From NCBI GenBank assembly GCA_030148705.1, contig JASBSY010000011.1, forward strand, positions 1 through 51,070: a DNA stretch of 51,070 nt, written 5' to 3'. The notes beneath the pieces were generated by a model that searched no databases, was not told where the DNA came from, and saw only the letters and a program-made list of their open reading frames with translations. The stretch comes from Pukyongia sp. GTDB lineage: Bacteria; Bacteroidota; Bacteroidia; Flavobacteriales; Flavobacteriaceae. Position 1 is the first letter of the stretch. The number at the start of each line of letters is the position of its first letter. Of the stretch, positions 43,408-50,882 are shown piece after piece. A program made the position numbers and the translations under genes.

Positions 43408-43481
43408 TCAAATATTTACCACTTTATTGATATAGTGGTAATAATTAGTTTTCAAATATTCGCTACTTTTTTGTATTTTTG
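43408..43481 (+). promoter_or_regulatory. Promoter and operator-like repeats of the AbiE-type operon
   Basis: Inverted repeat TTACCACT (43416-43423) / AGTGGTAA (43434-43441) lies between two direct repeats TTCAAATATT (43408-43417 and 43451-43460). Each direct repeat is followed by a nACTTT half-site. The -7 box TATTTTTG is at 43474-43481, 23 nt before the first ATG. AbiEi antitoxins repress their own promoters through such repeats. Confidence 0.6.
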
Positions 43482-43503
43482 GCAAAGTTTTGATGATTAA
43501 GTT

Positions 43504-44271
43504 ATGCCAAAGATTATAGAAAATAAGCTTATTGAAGCATTTAAGGAACGTGGTTCTTTTGATAGGGACGAACTATTTCAGTTCTATTCACACTTTGAAC
43601 CCGATTTGAAGGAAAGTACTTTTAGTTGGCGAATATATGACCTAAAGAAAAAGGACATTATCAAAACAATTGGACGTGGACTTTATGTTATATCCTATAA
43701 GCCAAAGTATAAGCCAGTACTATCGGATAATGTTCTAAAAATAGCAACTAAAACCAATGAAAGGTTTGAGGAAATCCAATATGCTATATGGGAAAACCAA
43801 TGGCTTAATGAATTTACACAGCATCAAGTGTCCAATCAAATGATTGTGGTGGAAGTGGAAAAGGAATTTACAGAATCACTTTACTATTATCTAAATGATT
43901 CCTTGAAAATGGATTTTTTCTTGAATCCGGATGATAAGGAAATTGAGTTCTACATTTCCGAGAGTACTATTCCCGTGGTCATAAAACGTCTTGTTACCAG
44001 AGCACCGATAAGTAAGCTGAAAAACAAAAAAAATATAGTTCCGGTTGCCACACTTGAAAAAATAATGGTGGACTTGTTTGCCGATGAAAACCTGTACCAT
44101 TTTTACCAAGGTTCTGAACTCATAAACATCTATGAAAAAATACTTGAGCGATACAGCATTAATTTCACAAAGCTCTTTAGTTATGCGAAAAGACGAAAGA
44201 AAGAACAGGAAATCAAGCAATTTATGAATAACCACATACCGAATATTTTAGAGAATATAATCAATGATTGA
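43504..44271 (+). CDS. AbiEi-like antitoxin candidate (DUF6577 type)
   Basis: The 255-residue protein has an N-terminal winged-helix-like domain ('KERGSFDRDELFQFYSHF', 'FSWRIYDLKKKDIIKTIGRGLYVI' given in part) and a C-terminal domain with 'TLEKIMVDLFADENLYHFYQGSELINIY'. This matches the AbiEi/DUF6577 layout: DNA binding for autorepression, plus a toxin-neutralising part. It overlaps the nucleotidyltransferase toxin gene by 8 bp, the usual arrangement of type IV AbiE pairs. Confidence 0.78.
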   Translation: MPKIIENKLIEAFKERGSFDRDELFQFYSHFEPDLKESTFSWRIYDLKKKDIIKTIGRGLYVISYKPKYKPVLSDNVLKIATKTNERFEEIQYAIWENQWLNEFTQHQVSNQMIVVEVEKEFTESLYYYLNDSLKMDFFLNPDDKEIEFYISESTIPVVIKRLVTRAPISKLKNKKNIVPVATLEKIMVDLFADENLYHFYQGSELINIYEKILERYSINFTKLFSYAKRRKKEQEIKQFMNNHIPNILENIIND

Positions 44272-45367
44272 AAACAAAAGCTTCACAAAGGAATGGTTGG
44301 ATATTTTCCGAGCAAAAAAAGAACATAAAGGCATTAATGTGACGATTTTGGAAAAAATGGTTCACGCATTTTCTTTATTAGAACATCTAAAGATAGAAGG
44401 ACTTGATTTTGTTTTTAAAGGTGGCACATCGCTCGTACTCTTACTTGAAGAAGGCAATCGGTTTTCAATCGACATTGATATCGTTTCAAGTATTGAGCGT
44501 GAACCTTTGGAAAAAATTCTTGATACGGTTGTTGCTAACTCACATTTTAAAAGCCACACTTTGAATGAACGTCGAAGTTATAAAGAAGGAGTTCCAAAGG
44601 CACATTATACTTTTGAATTTGATTCGGTTTACAACCCGAACGTTCCAGGAACAATTCTGTTGGATATTCTTTTTGACAGTCCACATTATCCAGAACTTAT
44701 AGAATCTCCAGTTGAGATTTCGTGGCTATCGGTTGATGACCCTATAATATCAATTACCACACCTTCGGTAAATTCCATCTGTGGCGATAAGCTTACTGCT
44801 TTTGCACCAGAGACCATCGGTATTCCATATTATAAGGGCGACCAGTTATTTACAATGGAAATCTGTAAGCAGTTATTCGATTTAGGGAAGTTGTTTGAAA
44901 ACATTACGGATATGTCTATTGTTAAGGCAAGTTTTTCCGCTTTCTCGAAAGCAGAACTATTCTATCGCAGTTCAGATAAAGATTTCGGCAACAGAAACCT
45001 CAAAGAAACAGATGTTCTTTGGGATTCCATAAACACCTGTGCCATCATCGCCAAAAGGGAACGCAACACCACCAAAGAAACAAAAAAGAAGTTTGAGGAA
45101 TTAAACCGTGGTATACGCAGCTTTGGAAGTGCGTTTCTTATGACAGGAAATTTCAGGATAGAAGAAGCCCTTGCAGCTTCGGCCAGAGTAGCCTATTTGA
45201 ATGCAATCCTGTTACAACCAAAAATTACTGAAATCAAATATTACAAAAGACAAGACATAAGCGAACTTACCATTGAAAAAGAAGATTGGGCATTTTTGAA
45301 TAAACTGAAGCGACAGCCAGATAAAAGCATTTTTTATTATTGGTATAAGGCGGTGGAACTATTATAA
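44264..45367 (+). CDS. AbiEii/AbiGii-family nucleotidyltransferase toxin
   Basis: The 367-residue protein has the defining motifs 'FKGGTSLVLL' (Gly53, Gly54, Thr55, Ser56) and 'RFSIDIDIV' (Asp70, Asp72). These are the nucleotide and metal sites of the DNA polymerase beta-like AbiEii toxin family. Relatives transfer nucleotides to RNA targets such as tRNA acceptor ends and cause abortive infection or stasis. It is coupled to the antitoxin gene. Either phage defence or stabilisation of the element would fit. Confidence 0.87.
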   Translation: MIENKSFTKEWLDIFRAKKEHKGINVTILEKMVHAFSLLEHLKIEGLDFVFKGGTSLVLLLEEGNRFSIDIDIVSSIEREPLEKILDTVVANSHFKSHTLNERRSYKEGVPKAHYTFEFDSVYNPNVPGTILLDILFDSPHYPELIESPVEISWLSVDDPIISITTPSVNSICGDKLTAFAPETIGIPYYKGDQLFTMEICKQLFDLGKLFENITDMSIVKASFSAFSKAELFYRSSDKDFGNRNLKETDVLWDSINTCAIIAKRERNTTKETKKKFEELNRGIRSFGSAFLMTGNFRIEEALAASARVAYLNAILLQPKITEIKYYKRQDISELTIEKEDWAFLNKLKRQPDKSIFYYWYKAVELL

Positions 45368-45559
45368 ATATATGTAAATGGAGTTTAAATATATTATAGA
45401 AATTTGCGTGTCAATCTACAGTCCTATTTGTACAAAAATTTCCAATGGTAAATAATTATAATAGAGTTATCTGATTAAATGCTGAAAAGAATATTGAAAT
45501 TGGAATTATTAAGATGAAACCTTAACTTGTGTGAGTAATATTGATGATATAAAATAAGT

Positions 45560-46456
45560 ATGCAATTACCTGATCGAATTCCAAATCATATAAAAGAAAC
45601 AACTTCATTTAAAATATTTTCTAATCATATTCCAGATAATTGGATCATACGAGACGTAACTGAACGTGATTATGGTGTGGACTGTTATGTAGAAATAGTA
45701 AATGACAAAAACCAGTTAACTGGAGACCTAGCTTCAATTCAATTAAAATCTACAGAAGAAATAGATTGGAATTTAGATGATACGCTTTTGTTTTCAAAAG
45801 TAAAAATTTCAACATCAAACTATTGGTTTCGTAGTCCTGTTCCAGTATTTATATTTCTTACAGATAACAAAAAAAAAGAAGCTTATTTTCTTTCTGTAAA
45901 AAACCATATAAGAGATCATTTTTTGAGTTTTGCAAAACAAAAATCTTTTAATTACAGATTTTCCAAGAAAATTGATGTCTTTGATAAAGATTCTGGGCCT
46001 TCATTATTTACATTAAGATATGCTTGGCAAGATCGAAGAGAACGTTTTGAAACGGAAATGAAAATGTTCCTATCTAACCTAAATAATTATCAAAACTTTT
46101 TGGATGAGCATAACCATAGAGACCACCACTTACCTATAGAATCAATAGAGTTGATTTTCTTTGAATCTATGTTTAAAAATTTTGAATTTTTAGCTGACTA
46201 TCTTCTAATTGAAAGTAAGGTGGGGACATTAAAAGAATTAAAAACGAAGAGTAAAAAGGTCTTTAAAGATGACTTTTATGAATTATATGAACACGATTTG
46301 ACTCAAGTTGGAGATTCATTGAGAGAACTATGTAACCAAATCATTAAGGACCTTAAGTCGCTTGTTCAAATAGAAAAGGAATACTGGATGGTCTTAAATA
46401 TGAATCTATTTAATTATGTAAATAATCTCAGCGATGACGGACAACTTTCTTATTAA
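45560..46456 (+). CDS. DUF4365 nuclease-like protein
   Basis: The 298-residue protein starts with a DUF4365 domain of the PD-(D/E)xK fold. Early Glu13 region ('IKETTSF'), 'ERDYGVDCYVEI' (Asp41, Glu45) and 'ASIQLKST' (Gln61, Lys63) give the D...E...QxK active-site pattern. A helical C-terminal region (about 170-298) is unlike any family I know. The AT content is higher than in the chromosome genes. It is followed 17 bp later by the putative HEPN gene, so the two probably work together, plausibly as a defence module. Confidence 0.75.
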   Translation: MQLPDRIPNHIKETTSFKIFSNHIPDNWIIRDVTERDYGVDCYVEIVNDKNQLTGDLASIQLKSTEEIDWNLDDTLLFSKVKISTSNYWFRSPVPVFIFLTDNKKKEAYFLSVKNHIRDHFLSFAKQKSFNYRFSKKIDVFDKDSGPSLFTLRYAWQDRRERFETEMKMFLSNLNNYQNFLDEHNHRDHHLPIESIELIFFESMFKNFEFLADYLLIESKVGTLKELKTKSKKVFKDDFYELYEHDLTQVGDSLRELCNQIIKDLKSLVQIEKEYWMVLNMNLFNYVNNLSDDGQLSY

Positions 46457-46473
46457 TAATCTCAAATAACCAT

Positions 46474-47622
46474 ATGAACTCAGCTGTTAGTGACGTAGAA
46501 GAATTATTTAATGAAGCAAAAGCCGCTAGTGAGTTTGATGTTGTTCTAACTCTTATTAATTACAAGGGTATAAGTTCTCAAAATCTCAATTCCAACTTAC
46601 TGGAGTGGTTTGAGGCAATTCCATTCTATGCTCGGTTATACCGCGATCTGGAGGGAAACGAAAAGGCACGAGTTGCTTTACAGCTTTACTCAACGTTTTT
46701 TGAAAACAGCGATTTCTATAATATGATTGGAAGCATATGCCGGATTACTTTGGGCTATAAGGGATCATCCTATTTGTTTTGGAAAACTCGTAAGTATGAA
46801 AGATTATTGGGTATAGGCGAGAAACAGGACTTCCTAATGGAGTTATATGCAGATTCGAGCAAACAAGGACTTATTGAATTTTATGAACAAATCCATTTCA
46901 AAGAAATAAGAAACACATTCTTTCATTCCGCATATTCATTTGAGAATGGCGAGTACGTTATGCACGATTCTGACCCTATTAATGTAGATGGCGTACAAAG
47001 AAACTCTTTCGAACTATCAACTTTTTTCTATCCAAAAGTCGATGCTGTTCTTGCGGTATTTGAAAAATTTAAAAAGCTCTATTGGGATCTATGGAATAGC
47101 TACAGCGAAGACAAGGAAATAAATGGTTACTTCCCTAATCACTCTAAAATTACCATACTTGGTTCCGAAGACGGATTGAAAGGTTTTAGGATAAAGGATG
47201 CTGTAAAATTTTACGGTAAACCTCACGATTCTGGTATTTGGTATGATGAGCAATATGGTTTTTGGGCTGGACAGAACATTACAATGTATATGGATCGAGT
47301 TGAAGATATCGAGATAGACGATCAACTTAGGCGTTATGAAAACAAAGATGATATTATAAAGAATGATAAAGACTTCTTTAATCTTATTGATAAAATCAGG
47401 GAAAAGAACGATCAGAGAAATATTCGTAGAGCTACGATACTATTACTGAAATACGGCGACGTCCGTATAGCTAAAATGGAAGCAGAAGAAAATCCATATA
47501 AGAAAAAGAGTTTCTCAAAAATAATTTTACCGTATTATCAATTGGCTTTAGAGATAGGTAGCCACATATTTAAAGACGTTGATGAAATTAAAACAACTAT
47601 TGCTGGGTTAGAGAAGCTTTAA
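46474..47622 (+). CDS. Putative HEPN-domain protein
   Basis: A 382-residue protein not matched to a named family. The N-terminal 200 residues are predicted mostly helical and contain 'KEIRNTFFHSAY', i.e. Arg146-Asn147-x3-His151, the Rx4H catalytic motif of HEPN ribonucleases with the usual polar residue after Arg. A second part (about 215-280) has a more beta-like character ('FRIKDAVKFYGKPHDSGIWY'), and the C-terminus is helical. It is paired with the DUF4365 gene. If active it would cut RNA, but the HEPN call rests on one short motif and helical context. Confidence 0.55.
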   Translation: MNSAVSDVEELFNEAKAASEFDVVLTLINYKGISSQNLNSNLLEWFEAIPFYARLYRDLEGNEKARVALQLYSTFFENSDFYNMIGSICRITLGYKGSSYLFWKTRKYERLLGIGEKQDFLMELYADSSKQGLIEFYEQIHFKEIRNTFFHSAYSFENGEYVMHDSDPINVDGVQRNSFELSTFFYPKVDAVLAVFEKFKKLYWDLWNSYSEDKEINGYFPNHSKITILGSEDGLKGFRIKDAVKFYGKPHDSGIWYDEQYGFWAGQNITMYMDRVEDIEIDDQLRRYENKDDIIKNDKDFFNLIDKIREKNDQRNIRRATILLLKYGDVRIAKMEAEENPYKKKSFSKIILPYYQLALEIGSHIFKDVDEIKTTIAGLEKL

Positions 47623-47692
47623 TGATGTGTTGTTTAATCTACACTTTTTATATAACTATTAAAGTGTATAGGAAATAGTAATTGAAAACTCA

Positions 47693-47886
47693 TTCAGCCC
47701 ATTCCCCTACATTCCGCAGAAAAAGCTTCATTTCGGAAAAAGCGCTTCATTACAAAAGTCTTGGACACAACTCTAAAGCTTCCGATTTTCATTTCACTTG
47801 CCCACTCATTCCCGAGAAAATCGGGAAGTGGTCAAACTCCATTTCAACCTACATCTTTAAAGTTAAGTCCGCTTGACATCCTACTT
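47693..47886. repeat. Long non-coding repeat, unit 1
   Basis: Begins TTCAGCCCATTCCCCTACAT and contains a TTTCGGAAAAAGCGCTTC block, GTCTTGGACACAA and a hairpin CCCGA-GAAAA-TCGGG. It ends with CATCTTTAAAGTTAAGTCCG. It is most like unit 3 (48522). Frames that stay open across it (47682-47876 and 47761-48162) follow the repeat and not a protein, so I do not call them genes. Confidence 0.75.
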
Positions 47887-47914
47887 CAAGAGGATAAACA
47901 GTTTTCATATTCCG

Positions 47915-48082
47915 TTCAGCACATTCCCCTGCATTTCGCTAAAAGCTTCATTTCGGGAAAAGAGCTTCTCTGGACAGGTCTTGGACACAATCCCCAATTT
48001 CGACTTTCCATTCCGTTAACCCTTCCGCTATGCTGGAAAGGAACACTACATTCCCTTGCCAAAATCGTGAATCAAGTCCGTT
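47915..48082. repeat. Long non-coding repeat, unit 2
   Basis: Shares the opening TTCAGCACATTCCCCTGCAT, the TTTCGGGAAAAGAGCTTC block and GTCTTGGACACAATCCCCAA. It then has a different second half (CTTTCCATTCCGTTAACCC) shared with unit 4 (48731). It starts 222 bp after unit 1. Confidence 0.75.
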
Positions 48083-48102
48083 TAAAAAAGGAAGTTAATT
48101 AT

Positions 48103-48254
48103 CATACAATATACACGCAAGGTAAACTCGTAAAATACTTTCATCAAAAGACTACGGCATAAAGCCATCGCTTCTTCCCTCGCTTATTTATTCCGTTTCC
48201 TTTTGAGCCAAGATTTTAGCTTCCGTTTGGTTTCTGCTCAAATATTGTTTAACC
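48103..48254 (+). repeat. Conserved leader, copy C (before a 53-codon ORF)
   Basis: Third copy of the leader seen at 40291 and 42347. It has the same invariant blocks and the same distance to an ATG (at 48270). The central hairpin is weakened here (AAGAT-TTT-AGCTT). Confidence 0.8.
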
Positions 48255-48269
48255 AAAAATTTTAACATT

Positions 48270-48431
48270 ATGAAAAATACAGCTGTAAAATCCGACATTT
48301 CATTGCAAGAAACAGAAGCACATTATCAATTAAGTAGTGAAAATTACACTATTGAAAGTGCGGAGAGTCATTTAGCTTACTACAGAGAAAAGCATCCCCT
48401 TTACTATCAAGTACTTTTAAATAATGTTTAA
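48270..48431 (+). CDS. Small protein of 53 residues behind leader copy C
   Basis: The ATG at 48270 opens a 53-codon frame ending in TAA at 48431. The product is polar and acidic to neutral: 'MKNTAVKSDISLQETEAHYQ', then a Tyr-rich second half ('HLAYYREKHPLYYQVLL'). Support comes from the leader, which has the same spacing to the start as in the two larger genes, and from its place between repeat units 2 and 3. No family is recognised. Confidence 0.6.
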   Translation: MKNTAVKSDISLQETEAHYQLSSENYTIESAESHLAYYREKHPLYYQVLLNNV

Positions 48432-48521
48432 TCTGAAAATCAAAAAGAACTTTTTGTAGAATGAGCTAATTACTCACAAACGTAATATTAACCTTTTATC
48501 AAATTCAAACTTCATTACCCG

Positions 48522-48703
48522 TTCAGCACATTCCCCTTACATTTCGCGAAAAGCTGCATTTCGGGAAAAGCGCTTCCCTACTAAAAAGTCTTGGACAAAA
48601 CTCCAAAGATTCCGATTTCCATTACGCTAATCCCGATAAAAATCGGGAAACACTTCATTCCCTATCTCCATCTTTGAAGTTCAGTCCGCTTAAATCCTGC
48701 TCA
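48522..48703. repeat. Long non-coding repeat, unit 3
   Basis: Closest to unit 1: the same opening, GTCTTGGACAAAACTCCAAAG, the hairpin CCCGAT-AAAA-ATCGGG, and the end CATCTTTGAAGTTCAGTCCG. The hairpin arms differ from unit 1 at paired positions yet still pair, which hints at selection on structure. Confidence 0.75.
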
Positions 48704-48730
48704 ATTATTATAATCATATTTCATAATCCG

Positions 48731-48895
48731 TTCAGCACATTCCCCTGCATTTCGCGAAAAACTACATTTCGGGAAAAGAGCTTCCCTGCACAGGTCTTGG
48801 ACACAATCCCCAATTTTAGCTTTCCATTCCGTTAACCCGGTCCGCTGCGCTGGAACGGGACACTTCATTACAGAGCCAAAACTTTGAATAGCGTC
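48731..48895. repeat. Long non-coding repeat, unit 4
   Basis: Closest to unit 2: TTCAGCACATTCCCCTGCAT, GTCTTGGACACAATCCCCAA and CTTTCCATTCCGTTAACCC are shared. It starts 209 bp after unit 3, so pair 3-4 is a copy of pair 1-2. The stretch 48896-49139 that follows holds no clear gene. Confidence 0.75.
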
Positions 48896-49139
48896 CGCCA
48901 AATCGGAATTCCATTATTCATTTGGTACTGCTTCCTATGTTTTTGTATTTCACAAAAGCCTTTAGACTTACATCCTCACCCCCGCCGTTATACCCTTTTT
49001 TTGACAGCAAAATACCAACATTTAGAAGTTGAACGGACTGCATAAACCGTTCTCGCTGCGCTTCACTTTTTATAAGTCCTTATCAATTCCAAATATTGAA
49101 AATGTATCAGCAACAAAAAAAGGTAACAGCGAGGGCGCT

Positions 49140-49313
49140 ATGGGAAGTAAATCTAAAACGAAACTTATGAAATCTTACAAAAACATAAAAAAGGAAGCGG
49201 CACCAAAGAAAACAAAAAAGGAAAACGCTCAAGATATAATAAGTAAATCATTTCAAAAAAATATAAACGCAAACTGTCTGAATGGTTCAGATAGCATTTT
49301 AATTAATCTTTAA
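49140..49313 (+). CDS. Small lysine-rich protein upstream of ssb (doubtful)
   Basis: A 57-codon frame from an ATG at 49140 gives a basic product ('MGSKSKTKLMKSYKNIKKEA', many Lys). The same frame stays open back to a TTG at 49029. It ends 10 bp before the first ssb. Its last codons overlap a 9-bp hairpin (49274-49294, loop TGG). No family is recognised, and it may not be expressed. Confidence 0.35.
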   Translation: MGSKSKTKLMKSYKNIKKEAAPKKTKKENAQDIISKSFQKNINANCLNGSDSILINL

Positions 49314-49323
49314 ATATTTTATT

Positions 49324-49665
49324 ATGAGTACTTTAAAAAATCACGTACAGTTAATCGGAAACGTTGGACAAGAGCCAACCATTACGAACCTTGAAAGCGG
49401 AAAAAAAGTAGCCCGTTTTTCAATCGCAACAAACGAATATTACAAGGATGCCAAAGGAGAAAAGCAAACAGAAACCAATTGGCATACGGTTGTAGCTTGG
49501 GGCAAGACTGTCGAAATCATTGAAAAATATGTTGATAAAGGCAAGGAAGTAGGTGTTACGGGAAAATTGAAATCCCGAAGCTACGAGGATAAAGAGGGTA
49601 TCAAGCGATATGTTACCGAAATCGAAGCAAATGAAATCCTTTTGCTTGGAAGTAAAGACAAGTAA
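49324..49665 (+). CDS. ssb: Single-stranded DNA-binding protein, short form (copy 1)
   Basis: The 113-residue OB-fold protein has 'NHVQLIGNVGQEPTI', 'VARFSIATNEYYKDAKGEKQ' and 'TNWHTVVAWGKTVEIIEKYVDKGKEVGVTGKLKSRSY' (given in part). It stops soon after the fold, without the Gly/Pro-rich linker and acidic DDDIPF-type tip that recruits replication proteins in chromosomal SSB. It probably coats single strands during transfer or replication of the element. It has its own terminator. Confidence 0.92.
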   Translation: MSTLKNHVQLIGNVGQEPTITNLESGKKVARFSIATNEYYKDAKGEKQTETNWHTVVAWGKTVEIIEKYVDKGKEVGVTGKLKSRSYEDKEGIKRYVTEIEANEILLLGSKDK

Positions 49666-49680
49666 TCATTAGAATTATAG

Positions 49681-49714
49681 AGGGCGTTCCTCTCAAACGT
49701 TGCGCCCTTTTTTT
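49681..49714 (+). terminator. Rho-independent terminator after ssb copy 1
   Basis: AGGGCG (49681-49686) and CGCCCT (49703-49708) pair around a 16-base loop with further weak pairing, followed by a run of T. Confidence 0.7.
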
Positions 49715-49739
49715 ATTAATAATCTTTAAAACTTTTATT

Positions 49740-50084
49740 ATGAAAACTATTAAAAATCACGTTCAGTTAATCGGAAACATTGGACAAGACCCAGAAGTCA
49801 CAAATCTTGAAAGCGGCAAAACCGTGGCACAGTTCTCATTGGCTACAAATGAAAACTACAAAGACTCAAAAGGACAGAAGCAATCGGAAACTCATTGGCA
49901 CAGTGTTGTAGCTTGGGGAAAATTGGCTTTAATCGTTGAGAAATACGCAATAGCGGGAAAACAAATTGCCATCGAAGGCAAATTAGCGCAACGCTCTTAT
50001 GAAAACAAAGAAGGAGAAAAACGCTACTATACGGAAGTAGTTGCAAGAGAAATCCTTTTGCTTGGGTCTAAAAATGATAAGTAA
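49740..50084 (+). CDS. ssb: Single-stranded DNA-binding protein, short form (copy 2)
   Basis: The 114-residue protein is a tandem paralogue of the gene at 49324 ('NHVQLIGNIGQDPEVTNLES', 'THWHSVVAWGKLALIVEKYA', ending 'EILLLGSKNDK'). It also lacks the acidic tip. The 25 bp before the two starts are alike (AATCTTTAAA-n-TTTTATTATG), so the whole unit was duplicated. SSB acts as a tetramer; hetero-tetramers of the two copies are possible. Confidence 0.92.
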   Translation: MKTIKNHVQLIGNIGQDPEVTNLESGKTVAQFSLATNENYKDSKGQKQSETHWHSVVAWGKLALIVEKYAIAGKQIAIEGKLAQRSYENKEGEKRYYTEVVAREILLLGSKNDK

Positions 50085-50095
50085 ACATAAAAATC

Positions 50096-50142
50096 AAAGA
50101 GGGCACAGATACCAGTTTTCAATTAGTTCGTGCCCTCTTTTA
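50096..50142 (+). terminator. Rho-independent terminator after ssb copy 2
   Basis: AAAGAGGGCAC (50096-50106) and GTGCCCTCTTT (50130-50140) form a perfect 11-bp stem around a 23-base loop, followed by T. Confidence 0.8.
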
Positions 50143-50167
50143 ATTATTCACTTAAAATAAATGAACA

Positions 50168-50548
50168 ATGAAAGCACAAGTTAACGAAATAAAAGAAGGA
50201 TTGCAACATTTTCACGGTACGGAAATGTTCTATCAAATCCCATTATTAAGAACACGTTTTACGGACGGACTAAAATATCTTGCTAATGTAGCAGATTGTT
50301 TTTGGCTCATTACGGACACTTCCGTAATTGCAAAAAGTCTGATGAACCGAAGCGAATTTATAACCATCGATTTTAAAAGATTGTCCGAAGATAAACAGGA
50401 TATTACTGGTTATGAAGCTGAAATTATTTATACCGATGGCAACGACAATATTTTGGAAAAACACGGCTATCGGGCAACCGATTTTCCACTCGATGAACTG
50501 CGCTTATTTTTTGTAAATGATACGCTGATGTTACCAAGCGAATATTAA
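50168..50548 (+). CDS. DUF6876 family protein
   Basis: The 126-residue protein contains 'LQHFHGTEMFYQIPLLRTRFTDGLKYLANVADCFWLI' (given in part), the hallmark of DUF6876, found on plasmids and integrative elements. The function is unknown. It is followed 11 bp later by another small element gene and belongs to the accessory block next to the ssb genes. Confidence 0.82.
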   Translation: MKAQVNEIKEGLQHFHGTEMFYQIPLLRTRFTDGLKYLANVADCFWLITDTSVIAKSLMNRSEFITIDFKRLSEDKQDITGYEAEIIYTDGNDNILEKHGYRATDFPLDELRLFFVNDTLMLPSEY

Positions 50549-50559
50549 AAATTAAGGCT

Positions 50560-50757
50560 ATGGTTTATCTCAATTTTACAGACTTGAGCGAGGAGGCTCA
50601 AAACCGACTTTTAGAGGATTCTAAAAAAGACGTGGAACGAAAATTTGGCGATGATATTCGCAAATATGTAAGAGAAAATTACACCTGTTTTGAAACGATG
50701 ATAGAGGAAGAAGCAATGCGAAATTTATATTCCTATACATTTGTATTCAACATCTAA
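50560..50757 (+). CDS. Small acidic helical protein of the element
   Basis: A 65-residue product ('MVYLNFTDLSEEAQNRLLED' then charged helices) that I cannot assign. Its length, its tight spacing to the DUF6876 gene and the strong terminator after it support a real gene. It may be an accessory of the same operon. Confidence 0.6.
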   Translation: MVYLNFTDLSEEAQNRLLEDSKKDVERKFGDDIRKYVRENYTCFETMIEEEAMRNLYSYTFVFNI

Positions 50758-50779
50758 TTTTCTAAACTTTATAATCAAG

Positions 50780-50805
50780 CACCTCTAAAATTTAGAGGTG
50801 TTTTT
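50780..50805 (+). terminator. Rho-independent terminator of the DUF6876 operon
   Basis: CACCTCTAAA (50780-50789) and TTTAGAGGTG (50791-50800) make a perfect 10-bp stem with a single-base nominal loop, followed by TTTTT. Confidence 0.85.
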
Positions 50806-50882
50806 GTATGCGATTAGTATATAGTCAAGAAAAAAAACGTATCTTTATTTTGCTGAAATTCAGCATTCAAATTTAAGTAGGG

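Noticed and set aside
47682-48162. Open frames of 64 and 133 codons
   Set aside because: They follow the non-coding repeat units and run into leader copy C, which is non-coding in its other copies.
47690-48900. CRISPR array
   Set aside because: The repeats are 165-195 bp long, diverged and irregularly spaced, with no short identical repeat-spacer pattern.
48701-48901. Minus-strand open frame of 66 codons
   Set aside because: It lies wholly inside repeat unit 4, and the equivalent frame is not kept in unit 2.
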